The notes under the pieces are model-generated. The model did not search any database. It was not told the origin of the DNA and saw nothing but the letters and a program-made list of their open reading frames with translations. DNA of 64,000 nucleotides from CAWGJF01 sp963822905 (GTDB lineage Bacteria > Bacteroidota > Ignavibacteria > Ignavibacteriales > Ignavibacteriaceae), in NCBI GenBank assembly GCA_963822905.1, contig CAWGJF010000002.1:434001-498000 (forward strand), written 5' to 3'. Shown piece by piece: positions 55,870-64,000 of the stretch. Each line of letters starts with the position of its first letter. Position 1 is the stretch's first letter. The position numbers were made by a program, and so were the translations under genes.

Positions 55870-55980
55870 TTAATAATTTTTCCTTCACCTCATCTACATC
55901 ATAGACAAATATTACTATAAACCCAGAAACTAACATTAACAATCCGTAAGTCATGAGAGAATAAATCAAATTGTTTCACC
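55870..55980 (-). pseudogene. Relic of the 3' end of an MFS sugar-transporter gene
   Basis: The segment aligns with the last ~110 bases of the intact gene at 56458 (39 of the first 45 bases match). Translated on the minus strand it gives IYSLMTYGLLMLVSGFIVIF then VYDVDEVKEK, against IYALILGGISMIIAGFMVMF then VDDVDEVKEK in the intact protein: 18 of 33 residues identical, with conservative changes. Nothing of the upstream gene remains, and a TGA lies just before it. It is a leftover tail of a paralogous copy. Confidence 0.75.
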
Positions 55981-56021
55981 TTAGAAATCTTCTTAATAAA
56001 TTAAAATACTATTATGGTCGT

Positions 56022-56417
56022 TTATCCTCCAAAACCTCTTCCATCCATCTGTATTAGAACTATTCCAATCCAAATTAGAATTAAAAATGCGGCAGATCCA
56101 ACTATTGTCCAGATTGTTTTTCCAGTATCAAATTCTTCTGTGTAATATGATTTTATATTTGAAATTGGAAAAACTTCTTGTTCACCATTCTTCTTAATGC
56201 TGATTACTTTATCATTGATAAGTTGTGCATATCCTAACTTACTTTTGTTAAAACTAACTGTATCATCATTTACGGTTATAATTTTATAGATTTTAATTGA
56301 TTGTTCACTTTGAGCTGTAGTTTCTCTGAGGGTATAACAACCATTAAGAGTCAAATTAATAAAGATTATTGTAACAGAAGCAATTATATATCTATTGAAC
56401 AAAAAGACTTTTTTCAT
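56022..56417 (-). CDS. Small lipoprotein with C-terminal membrane helix, function unknown
   Basis: A lipobox-like end (NLTLNGCYTLRE) follows the signal segment. A ~70-residue beta domain (IKIYKIITVNDDTVSFNKSK) leads to a C-terminal hydrophobic helix (IWTIVGSAAFLILIWIGIVLI) and a glycine tail. It sits between the MFS relic and the intact MFS gene. Confidence 0.55.
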   Translation of the reverse strand: MKKVFLFNRYIIASVTIIFINLTLNGCYTLRETTAQSEQSIKIYKIITVNDDTVSFNKSKLGYAQLINDKVISIKKNGEQEVFPISNIKSYYTEEFDTGKTIWTIVGSAAFLILIWIGIVLIQMDGRGFGG

Positions 56418-56457
56418 AATGTTAATAAATCTGATTGACGATGAAATATTAATAATT

Positions 56458-57975
56458 TTATTTTTCCTTCACCTCATCCACATCATCGACAAACATTACC
56501 ATAAATCCGGCAATAATCATTGAAATTCCGCCAAGGATAAGTGCATAAATTGCTTCACCACCGACAACACTTCTTACAAAAAATCCCAAAATGCTTGCTG
56601 CAGTTATCTGTGGAATTACAATAAAGAAATTAAAGATGCCCATATAAACTCCCATCTTTTCAGCCGGAAGTGAGCCGGCAAGTATTGCATAAGGCATCGC
56701 AAGTATTGAAGCCCAGGCTAAACCTATTCCCAGCTCAGAAACAAGAAGAAGATTTGGATCTTTAATGAAATAAAAAGAAACGAGACCAAGTCCTCCAAAC
56801 ACAAGACTTATTAAATGAACTTTTTTTCTTGAGAATTTTTTTGCTAGTATAACAAGTACGAAAGCCATCACAGCAGCAAAACCATTATAGACTGCCATCA
56901 AAACTCCGACCCAATCTGCACCTTCATTATAAAGCGATGAAGTTGTATCAGTTGTGTTGTAAATATGATGAGTAACAGCCGGAGTTGTGTAAATCCACAT
57001 TGCAAAAAGTGCAAACCATGAAAAGAACTGGACTACAGCAAGTTGTTTCATAGTTTTAGGCATATTGTTAAGATCGTTCAGCACAACAACAAAACCGTTT
57101 TTTGTCTTATTTGATTTTGTAAACCATCCCGCAAATATTTGCAGCAATCCGAAAATTGCAGCACCGACAAACAATACGTAAAGTCCGTAATCAACATTTC
57201 CTAGAGTGAAAGCAATAATTAGTGCAATTACAGTTCCTATAATCAACCAGATAGATCCTTGTTTAATAAATTGTTCGGCTGGAACTTGTTTTTGAGCAGC
57301 ACGTATTTTTTCATAATCAATTTTTTGATCAGCTTTCTGATGTTCTTTTAATTCTTCGGGAGAATATTCTTTAGTTGAAAATACTGTCCAGGCAACAGCC
57401 AGAAAGAAAACGATAGCACCAATGTAAAACGAAAACTTAACCGAGTCGGGAATTTCACCAGCTCCGGCTGTGTTAAAAATATGGATCCAGTTTGTCATCA
57501 TATAAGGTAAAGCAGATGCAACAACTGCCCCGATCCCTATGAAGAAACTCTGCATTGCAAATCCGGTCGTGCGTTGTTCGGAAGGAAGCATATCGCCAAC
57601 AAACGCCCGGAAAGGTTCCATCGAAACATTTATTGATGCATCCATAATCCATAACATTCCTGCTGCTATCCAGAGTGCAGGGGAGTTCGGCATAAAAATT
57701 AAAGCTAGTGATGCTAGTATTGCCCCGGTAAGGAAATATGGTCTTCGTCTGCCAAGTCTGTTCCAGGTTTTATCACTCATATGCCCGATGATTGGCTGAA
57801 TAATTAATCCGGTTACAGGTGCAGCAATCCAGAGTATCGGAATGTCATCAATGCTTGCTCCCAAAGTTTCAAATATTCTGCTTACATTTGCATTTTGAAG
57901 TGCAAAACCAAATTGAATACCAAGAAATCCAAAACTCATATTCCAGATTTGTGCAAAGCTTAGGCGAGGTTTCAT
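56458..57975 (-). CDS. MFS sugar transporter (SLC45/GPH-like), second copy
   Basis: The 505-residue paralogue of the transporter at 53166 has the same GHMSDKTWNRLGRRRPYFLTG loop motif and about 12 helices. It begins MKPRLSFAQIWNMSFGFLGIQFG and ends FVDDVDEVKEK. It is leftward, opposite to the GH13 unit, and starts 58 bases from the divergent pabB fusion gene. A relic of a third copy lies just downstream. Confidence 0.88.
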   Translation of the reverse strand: MKPRLSFAQIWNMSFGFLGIQFGFALQNANVSRIFETLGASIDDIPILWIAAPVTGLIIQPIIGHMSDKTWNRLGRRRPYFLTGAILASLALIFMPNSPALWIAAGMLWIMDASINVSMEPFRAFVGDMLPSEQRTTGFAMQSFFIGIGAVVASALPYMMTNWIHIFNTAGAGEIPDSVKFSFYIGAIVFFLAVAWTVFSTKEYSPEELKEHQKADQKIDYEKIRAAQKQVPAEQFIKQGSIWLIIGTVIALIIAFTLGNVDYGLYVLFVGAAIFGLLQIFAGWFTKSNKTKNGFVVVLNDLNNMPKTMKQLAVVQFFSWFALFAMWIYTTPAVTHHIYNTTDTTSSLYNEGADWVGVLMAVYNGFAAVMAFVLVILAKKFSRKKVHLISLVFGGLGLVSFYFIKDPNLLLVSELGIGLAWASILAMPYAILAGSLPAEKMGVYMGIFNFFIVIPQITAASILGFFVRSVVGGEAIYALILGGISMIIAGFMVMFVDDVDEVKEK

Positions 57976-58033
57976 ATAAAGTCCTGTTATATTTTTAGGG
58001 GAAAATTTCCAACAAATATGTGTCTAAAATATT

Positions 58034-59869
58034 ATGAAATTCGATGACATAATAAAACATATTGAAAATAATATTTATTCTGCACTGTTTTATACACCAC
58101 CATTTTATAAAAAAAGTTATTCATATTTATTTACAGATCCATTTGAGATCATACAGGTAAAAGATAAAAATGATCTCGAACTGGCTTTGCATTTTCTTGA
58201 TGAATATTCAGTAAAAAACGCAAAGGGATTTTGTCTTATAAATTATGAAGTTGGCTATCTTTTCGAACCAAAGCTAAACGAACTGTTTAATCCATCAGAT
58301 AAAAAAGTATTACAATTATTCTTTTTCGATGATAAAAATGTTCAGAAGATAAAATCAAATGATATTGATATAGATTTTAAGCAGAAGAAATCTTATGAAA
58401 TATCATCATTCGAATTGAACACAACTAAAAAGAAATATCTTTCAGACATAAAAAAAATCAAAAAGGAAATAAGTCTTGGAAACACATACCAGGTTAATTA
58501 CACAGTAAAAGGAACGTTTAATTTGTCAGGGTCAATTCATCCCTTTCTTACAAACCTGCTTTTTAATCAGTCATCAGAATATTCTTCATTTATAAACACT
58601 GGAGACAATCTCGTTTTTTCTTTTTCACCTGAATTGTTCCTTTCAATAAAGGGAAAAAATATTAAATCGATCCCGATGAAGGGAACCGGGAAAAGAGGTT
58701 TTGATTTAATTAGTGATTTGTCGAATCAATACAATCTTCAAAAGAGTGAGAAGAACCAGGCGGAGAATGTGATGATTGTGGATTTAATCAGGAATGATTT
58801 GGGGAAAGTCTGTAAAACCGGTTCTATAAATGTTTCTGAATTGTATTCAGTAAAAAGACTTGAGTCCCTTTTCCAGATGACAAGCACTGTAAATGGTAAA
58901 TTAGCCAAAGATATTTCATTGAGTAAGGTTCTTAAAAGTGTATTCCCTTGTGGTTCAGTTACAGGTGCGCCGAAAATAAAAACGATGGAAATAATTAATA
59001 AACTTGAGAAAGAAGAAAGAGGAATTTATACAGGTAGTATTGGATTGTTTACAAAAAATAAAAAAGTATTTAATGTCCCGATAAGGACCATAACTCTGGA
59101 TAAAAAATCCGTGAAAGGCGAAATTGGTTTGGGCAGCGGAATTGTTTGGGATAGCGATCCTGAAGAAGAATATAATGAAGTGATTCTCAAAAGTGAATTC
59201 CTGACAAAAGAAGCAGAATATTTTGAGTTATTTGAAACGATGAAACTTGAGAACGGCAGAATTGTTTTTCTAGAAGAACATCTTGAACGATTAAAAAATT
59301 CTTGTGAATTCTTCTTATTCAATTTTCCGGAAAAAAGAATCAGGAAAAAATTAGATAAGATTTGCAACACAAATCCTAAGGGATTTTTCAGATTAAGACT
59401 TCAACTTGATAAATCTGGATTGTTTGAAACAAAATTGATTGAATATCCTTATCTGCCGGGTGAAATTAAAATAATAGTTTCGGAAAGAAGGATTGATCAG
59501 CAAAACAAATTTCAATATTTCAAAACCACTAACAGAATATTATACGAAGAAGAATTACAGACATATTCGTCTAAAGGGTTTTTTGAGGTTTTTTTTCTGA
59601 ATCAAAATGAAGAAATCGCTGAGGGTTCTTTTACAAATATTTTTCTTAGGAAACAAGATTTGTGGTATACTCCGCATCTATCAGCAGGCATTCTCCCCGG
59701 TATTTATAGAAATTATTTTTTGAAACAATCAGATAATGTTAAGGAAATTCCACTTCATATAAATGATTTGTATGAAGCCGATGAAATACTTCTCACAAAT
59801 TCACTTAGGGGAGAAATAAAAGTCGATGCAGTTTATTTTGATGAACAGGAATTTAAAACTTTTGAGTAG
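58034..59869 (+). CDS. pabB: Fused aminodeoxychorismate synthase component I and aminodeoxychorismate lyase (PabB-PabC)
   Basis: Residues 1 to about 390 are the chorismate-binding PabB domain, with PMKGTGKRG (the PIKGT-type Lys) and CGSVTGAPKIKTMEIINKLE. From about residue 395 (LFETMKLENGRIVFLEEHLERL) a class IV PLP aminotransferase fold follows, with FFEVFFLNQNEEIAEGSFTN and LSAGILPGIYRNYFL, matching PabC. The fusion would turn chorismate into 4-aminobenzoate for folate when given a PabA glutaminase or ammonia. Its 611 residues equal the two parts together. Confidence 0.9.
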   Translation: MKFDDIIKHIENNIYSALFYTPPFYKKSYSYLFTDPFEIIQVKDKNDLELALHFLDEYSVKNAKGFCLINYEVGYLFEPKLNELFNPSDKKVLQLFFFDDKNVQKIKSNDIDIDFKQKKSYEISSFELNTTKKKYLSDIKKIKKEISLGNTYQVNYTVKGTFNLSGSIHPFLTNLLFNQSSEYSSFINTGDNLVFSFSPELFLSIKGKNIKSIPMKGTGKRGFDLISDLSNQYNLQKSEKNQAENVMIVDLIRNDLGKVCKTGSINVSELYSVKRLESLFQMTSTVNGKLAKDISLSKVLKSVFPCGSVTGAPKIKTMEIINKLEKEERGIYTGSIGLFTKNKKVFNVPIRTITLDKKSVKGEIGLGSGIVWDSDPEEEYNEVILKSEFLTKEAEYFELFETMKLENGRIVFLEEHLERLKNSCEFFLFNFPEKRIRKKLDKICNTNPKGFFRLRLQLDKSGLFETKLIEYPYLPGEIKIIVSERRIDQQNKFQYFKTTNRILYEEELQTYSSKGFFEVFFLNQNEEIAEGSFTNIFLRKQDLWYTPHLSAGILPGIYRNYFLKQSDNVKEIPLHINDLYEADEILLTNSLRGEIKVDAVYFDEQEFKTFE

Positions 59870-59916
59870 TTTTAATGTGTGATTTTTACTAAAAATCCAA
59901 TCGATTAATTCCAATT

Positions 59917-60960
59917 ATGAAAAAGAATATAATAGATAAGACATCAAAACGAAAAAAAGAACACATTGAATTGTGTTTGACCGATAAAGTTTCATTTAAG
60001 GAAAAAACAAATGGTTTTGGATTCTATGATTTCAATCATTTTGCAATAACCGAAGTTGTTCCTGAAGAAATAAAATTTCAAACAAAATTTTTAGGGAAAA
60101 AAATAAATTATCCTTTTCTGATTAGTTGTATGACGGGCGGAACAGTAGAAGCAGAAAGTATAAATGCAAAGCTTGCTGAAACAGCAGAACAATTAAAAAT
60201 TCCTGTTGGAGTTGGAAGTCAGAGACAAGCACTTGAAAATGATAAATTATTAAATACATATAAAATTATCAGGAAGAATGCGCCAACAGTTCCGGTACTT
60301 GCAAATATTGGCGCTGCGCAGGTAGTTCAGCAAAAAAATGAATTGCGAAAACTTATTGATATGGTTGAAGCTGATGCATTAGTAATCCATATCAATCCTC
60401 TCCAGGAATTGCTGCAGCCTGAAGGTGAACCAAATTTTAAAGGATTGTTAAAAAGTATTGAAAAAGTTGTTAGGAAAATTGGAGCCCCGGTTATTGTAAA
60501 AGAAGTTGGTTCGGGTATTTCGTTTGAAGTAGCAAAAAAACTTTTGGATGTTGGAGTTAAAGGCATTGATGTTTCCGGAGCGGGAGGAACAAGCTGGGCA
60601 GGCGTTGAGCTTTTACGAAAAAAAGAAAATTCAGAAAATGTATTTTGGGATTGGGGTTTGCCAACCAGTTATTGCATCAAAGAAGTTTCAAAATTGAAAA
60701 AGAAATATAATTTTACATTAATTGGCTCTGGTGGAATAAACTCCGGAATGGATGCAGCAAAAGCTTTTGCGCTTGGTTCTGATATTGTCGCATCAGCCAG
60801 AACCATTTTGCAGGAACTTGATAAGAATAATGTTAAGAGAGTTTTAGATTTAATTCAAAACTGGTTTTCAACTATCAGAAATGTTATGTTTCTAACTGGC
60901 TCTTCAACTTTAAAAGAACTCAGGAAAAATAAAATTATACGAAAGGATTCTCTCTACTGA
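59917..60960 (+). CDS. fni: Type 2 isopentenyl-diphosphate delta-isomerase
   Basis: The 347-residue FMN enzyme starts KRKKEHIELCLTDKVSFKEK and shows ISCMTGGTVEAESINAKLAE, GVGSQRQALE, INPLQELLQPEGEPNFKG, and the FMN phosphate-binding SGAGGTSWAGVE followed by GSGGINSGMDAAKA. It interconverts IPP and DMAPP. It overlaps the polyprenyl synthase by one base, consistent with one isoprenoid operon. Confidence 0.95.
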   Translation: MKKNIIDKTSKRKKEHIELCLTDKVSFKEKTNGFGFYDFNHFAITEVVPEEIKFQTKFLGKKINYPFLISCMTGGTVEAESINAKLAETAEQLKIPVGVGSQRQALENDKLLNTYKIIRKNAPTVPVLANIGAAQVVQQKNELRKLIDMVEADALVIHINPLQELLQPEGEPNFKGLLKSIEKVVRKIGAPVIVKEVGSGISFEVAKKLLDVGVKGIDVSGAGGTSWAGVELLRKKENSENVFWDWGLPTSYCIKEVSKLKKKYNFTLIGSGGINSGMDAAKAFALGSDIVASARTILQELDKNNVKRVLDLIQNWFSTIRNVMFLTGSSTLKELRKNKIIRKDSLY

Positions 60961-61948
60961 TGCCTGACACTTCCGCTTATTATTCATCATTTTATAAAAA
61001 AGAAAAGAAAAAGATTGATCTTATTCTGCTTAAAGCATTTTTAAAAGAGAACCTGTTTCTCTATATGAACCAGTCACATATATTCTAAATGGTGAAGGAA
61101 AAAGATTAAGACCATTGCTTGTCTTGTTATCTTCAAAAGCAGTTGGTGGAAATACTAACAACGCATACAATGCAGCCTCAGCGGTTGAAATGCTACATAA
61201 CTTTACACTTGTGCATGATGATATTATGGATAATGCTCCCAAGCGACGGAATAAAATTACACTTCATATTAAATATGACAGTAACACTGCTTTGCTTGTT
61301 GGAGATAGTCTTCTCGCGGTCGCTTACGAATATCTTTTAAAAGATTGTAATGGGAATGCGAAATTTATTTTAGGTGCTTTCACAAAAGGATTGGTTGAAG
61401 TTTGTGAAGGACAAAAAATGGACATGGAATTTGAAACAAAAAAAAATGTGAATATCTCTGAATATCTTTTAATGATAAAAAAGAAAACTGCTGCAATGGC
61501 AGAGATGTGTTGTAAAATTGGTGCAGCACTGGGTGGAGGGAATAAACAACAAATAAAAGCATTAGGAAATTATGGATTGAATCTCGGAATAGCTTTTCAA
61601 ATTCAGGATGATTTGCTCGACATTACTGCAGAGGAAACAGAATTCGGAAAAAAGATTGGCGGCGATTTGATGGAAGGAAAGAAAACATTTTTGTTTATCC
61701 GCGCACTTGAAAAATCAAGTGGTGAGGATCAGAAATTATTACTGAAAGTAGTAAAGAATAAAGGAATCAGATCAAACCAGGTAAAAAAGTTCAAGGAACT
61801 TTACGAAAAGCTTGGCGTAATTCAGGATGCAAAAGATGAAATAAAATATTATACTAAGAAGGCTTTAAATTCTTTAAAAATCGTTGATAAGGAACCACAA
61901 AGAATGTTGCACTGGTTGGCTGAATCACTTTTAAAGAGAACAAAGTAA
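60960..61948 (+). pseudogene. Polyprenyl diphosphate synthase, one frameshift near the N-terminus
   Basis: The ATG at 60960 overlaps the fni stop (TGATG). The first frame reads MPDTSAYYSSFYKKEKKK to LLKAFLK; adding one A to the AAAA run at 61043..61046 continues as REPVSLYEPVTYILNGEGKR and LRPLLVLLSSK, the usual family start. The first Asp motif is LVHDDIMDN and the second FQIQDDLLDI. It should make farnesyl, geranylgeranyl or longer diphosphates. The homopolymer break in an essential-type gene suggests a sequence error, so the real gene is probably intact at about 330 residues. Confidence 0.85.
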
Positions 61949-62214
61949 TGATTGAACAGACTGTAACAATTATAAATAAGGCTGGGCTACATACGAGACC
62001 TGCAGCAACAATTGTAAAACTTGCTGCAAAATATAAATGTGAATTTTTCATTGCACGGGACGGAATGAATATTAATGGTAAAAGTATAATTGGAGTAATG
62101 ACTCTTGCAGCAGAAGAGGGTGCGCAACTTATATTAACATTTGACGGCGAAGATGAAAAAGAGGCTGCGAAAGAAATAGTTGAATATTTTGAAAGAGGAT
62201 TTGACGAACTTTGA
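61948..62214 (+). CDS. ptsH: HPr phosphocarrier protein
   Basis: The 88-residue protein has the active His in NKAGLHTRPAATIVKLA and the regulatory Ser region INGKSIIGVMTLAAEEGA. It overlaps the upstream stop by one base (TAATG) and the ptsI start by four. It receives phosphate from Enzyme I. No sugar-specific Enzyme II is present here, so the system may be regulatory. Confidence 0.95.
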   Translation: MIEQTVTIINKAGLHTRPAATIVKLAAKYKCEFFIARDGMNINGKSIIGVMTLAAEEGAQLILTFDGEDEKEAAKEIVEYFERGFDEL

Positions 62215-63977
62215 AATCTTTTAAAGAAATATATCGTGAAACTGAAAACAAAATTGCAGGTATTGCTGCCGCACCAGGAATAGTTGTCGGGAAAGTTTAT
62301 TTATTTACCAAGGAAACTCTCCGGATAAATGGTGGAACCATTTCTGATGTTACACTCGCCAAAAAAGATCTTCATGAGGCGCTGGTCAAATCAAAAAAAG
62401 AACTGACAAAAGTTTTTACGATTGCAAGGGAAAAGATGGATGAAGTTCGCGCTTCCATATTTGAGGCACAGCTAATGATCCTGGATGATCCAATTTTGCT
62501 TGGAGCGATTGATAAAAGAATCGAAGAAGAAAAGAGACAACCCGAATATATTGTGAATGATGAAATCTCCAAGTACCAGGAAATGATGATTTTATCACAC
62601 GAATCTTATATGAAAGAAAGAGCACAGGATATTGAAGATATTAAGCAGAGAATTATCAGGAACCTGCAGAAGAAAAGATGGGAATCAAAAATAAAGAATG
62701 ATGTTGTTGTTGTAACCGAATCACTCACACCGGCTGACACAGTTTTGTTATCCAGGAATCATGTATTAGGATTTGTTACTGATCACGGCGGACTTACTTC
62801 TCATGCTGCAATTATTTCGAGATCTTTGAATATTCCGGCTGTAGTCGGAACACACACTGCTTGTCATAATCTGAAAGAAGGAGAAAAAATAATTGTCGAT
62901 GGTTTTCATGGTTACATAATTTATAATCCCACTGATGAACAGATTGATTTCTTTACAAAGAAAAGAGAGAAACTTCTTCAACTGCAAAAAGAATGGGAAG
63001 AATTAAAAGATCAGCCTGCAGTAACAACAGATGGAGTCGAAATTAAACTTCTGGCAAATGTTGATGTAACTGGTGAAATAGATCTTGTGATAACAAGCGG
63101 TGCTTCGGGGATAGGTCTTTATAGAACTGAACATATCCTTGATGAAACAGGCGAACTTCCAAATGAAGAAGAGCAAACAAATATTTATGCTAATTTAGCT
63201 TCAAGAGTTTATCCAAAAGATGTTATCATACGTGCATTTGATATGGGTGGGGATAAATTCCGACTGATGGAATACCAGGAACAAAATCCATTTCTTGGTT
63301 TACGCGGTATAAGATTTCTTTTGGAAAATCAATCCTTGTTCATAAGTCAGATCCGTGCTGTATTAAAAGCAAGTAGTAATAAAAATATTAATTTTATGCT
63401 TCCAATGGTTTCTACTATTTATGAAATTCACGAAGCAAAGATTATTATTGAAGAATGTAAACGCCAGTTGTTAGAAGAGAAAATAAACTTTGATAAAGAT
63501 TTACCCATCGGAATTATGATTGAAGTTCCATCTGCTGCAGTTATGGCAAGGGAGTTTGCATCGGAAGTTGATTTCATAAGTATTGGTACAAATGATCTTA
63601 TACAATATTTAATGGCAGTTGATAGAACCAATGATCTCGTTTCTGATCTTTACCAGGAGTTTAGTCCGGTAGTTTTAAGAACCATAAAGCATATAGTAGA
63701 CGAAGCAGCATATACAAATAAACCATTAAGTCTATGCGGTGAAATGGCAGCAGATACTCTTGCTATGCCCATTCTGATAGGATTGGGACTAAAATTTTTA
63801 AGTATTTCACCAGCGACTATTCCATATGCAAAAAGAATCATCAGAAATATATCTTATCAAAAAGCTAAAATACTTGCGGATATATGTTTGGGTTTATCTA
63901 ACGAAGAGGAAATTCAACAGGTTATTCAGCAATTCTTTGCAGACAATAATATAACAAGAACAAGAAATATAATTTAA
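62211..63977 (+). CDS. ptsI: Phosphoenolpyruvate-protein phosphotransferase (Enzyme I)
   Basis: TTG at 62211 overlaps the ptsH stop (TTGA). The phosphorylated His lies in DHGGLTSHAAIISRSLNIPAV. The PEP-binding barrel shows GLYRTEHI, RAFDMGGDKF, NPFLGLRGIRF and a C-terminal SLCGEMAADTLAMPILIG with the catalytic Cys. The 588-residue length is normal. It transfers phosphate from PEP to HPr. Confidence 0.93.
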   Translation: MKSFKEIYRETENKIAGIAAAPGIVVGKVYLFTKETLRINGGTISDVTLAKKDLHEALVKSKKELTKVFTIAREKMDEVRASIFEAQLMILDDPILLGAIDKRIEEEKRQPEYIVNDEISKYQEMMILSHESYMKERAQDIEDIKQRIIRNLQKKRWESKIKNDVVVVTESLTPADTVLLSRNHVLGFVTDHGGLTSHAAIISRSLNIPAVVGTHTACHNLKEGEKIIVDGFHGYIIYNPTDEQIDFFTKKREKLLQLQKEWEELKDQPAVTTDGVEIKLLANVDVTGEIDLVITSGASGIGLYRTEHILDETGELPNEEEQTNIYANLASRVYPKDVIIRAFDMGGDKFRLMEYQEQNPFLGLRGIRFLLENQSLFISQIRAVLKASSNKNINFMLPMVSTIYEIHEAKIIIEECKRQLLEEKINFDKDLPIGIMIEVPSAAVMAREFASEVDFISIGTNDLIQYLMAVDRTNDLVSDLYQEFSPVVLRTIKHIVDEAAYTNKPLSLCGEMAADTLAMPILIGLGLKFLSISPATIPYAKRIIRNISYQKAKILADICLGLSNEEEIQQVIQQFFADNNITRTRNII

Positions 63978-63984
63978 AGGAATT

Positions 63985-64000
63985 ATGAAAGCTCTAGATT
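63985..64000 (+). CDS. Start of a further gene (truncated by window end)
   Basis: AAAGG is followed by ATG at 63985 and the codons for Met-Lys-Ala-Leu-Asp. It is probably the next gene of the ptsHI operon. Nothing more can be said. Confidence 0.4.

Overview
The window is AT-rich, protein-dense bacterial DNA, most consistent with an uncultured member of Ignavibacteriota or a close relative in the Bacteroidota/Chlorobiota group. The reasons are the type IX secretion (T9SS) tail signature QNYPNPFNP in two secreted proteins, a TPP-riboswitch-controlled TonB receptor, a MacAB/TolC-type exporter with several MacB permeases, a type 2 isopentenyl-diphosphate isomerase and a pyruvoyl arginine decarboxylase. 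No rRNA, tRNA or CRISPR array was seen.

Layout. 1-3.8 kb: a truncated zinc-peptidase-like membrane protein, a CCA-adding-type enzyme with a palindrome inside its coding sequence, and a small secreted protein. 4.0-11.4 kb: a TolC, adaptor, ATPase and three-permease exporter operon. 11.4-20.7 kb: a leftward accessory block holding two oxidoreductase paralogues (one decayed), an M81-type lipoprotein, an S41 peptidase, a REP-associated tyrosine transposase (RAYT), small proteins with repeated leader sequences, and an overlapping HEPN / Cas2-like gene pair. 20.7-24.2 kb: repeat-rich noncoding DNA and two T9SS cargo genes that carry the same palindrome found inside the RAYT gene. 24.4-38.9 kb: mostly housekeeping genes (PfkB kinase, mtnA, recO, HtrA, aroC, acyl-CoA carboxylase beta, a lytic transglycosylase with eight LysM repeats). 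39.0-43.8 kb: a thiamine uptake operon (TPP riboswitch, TonB receptor, thiamine pyrophosphokinase, sodium symporter). 43.9-45.5 kb: a secreted-protein gene with an extreme one-codon-per-amino-acid composition. 45.6-50.2 kb: terC, pyruvoyl arginine decarboxylase, tyrS, smpB and a beta-barrel/cytochrome pair. 51.3-58 kb: a GH13 glycosidase with two sugar permeases and small envelope proteins. 58-64 kb: a pabB-pabC fusion, isopentenyl-PP isomerase, polyprenyl synthase, HPr and Enzyme I.

The two strongest unexplained signals are these. First, across 44104..45460 almost every codon with a choice ends in A or C, four-fold codons are almost always NNA, and the change from ordinary codon use happens inside one gene. 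Second, a RAYT-linked perfect palindrome is embedded in frame in the RAYT gene itself and in two T9SS sorting domains. Several genes carry single-base frameshifts. Some lie in homopolymers of conserved genes and may be sequence errors; others, such as the oxidoreductase relic, look like real decay.
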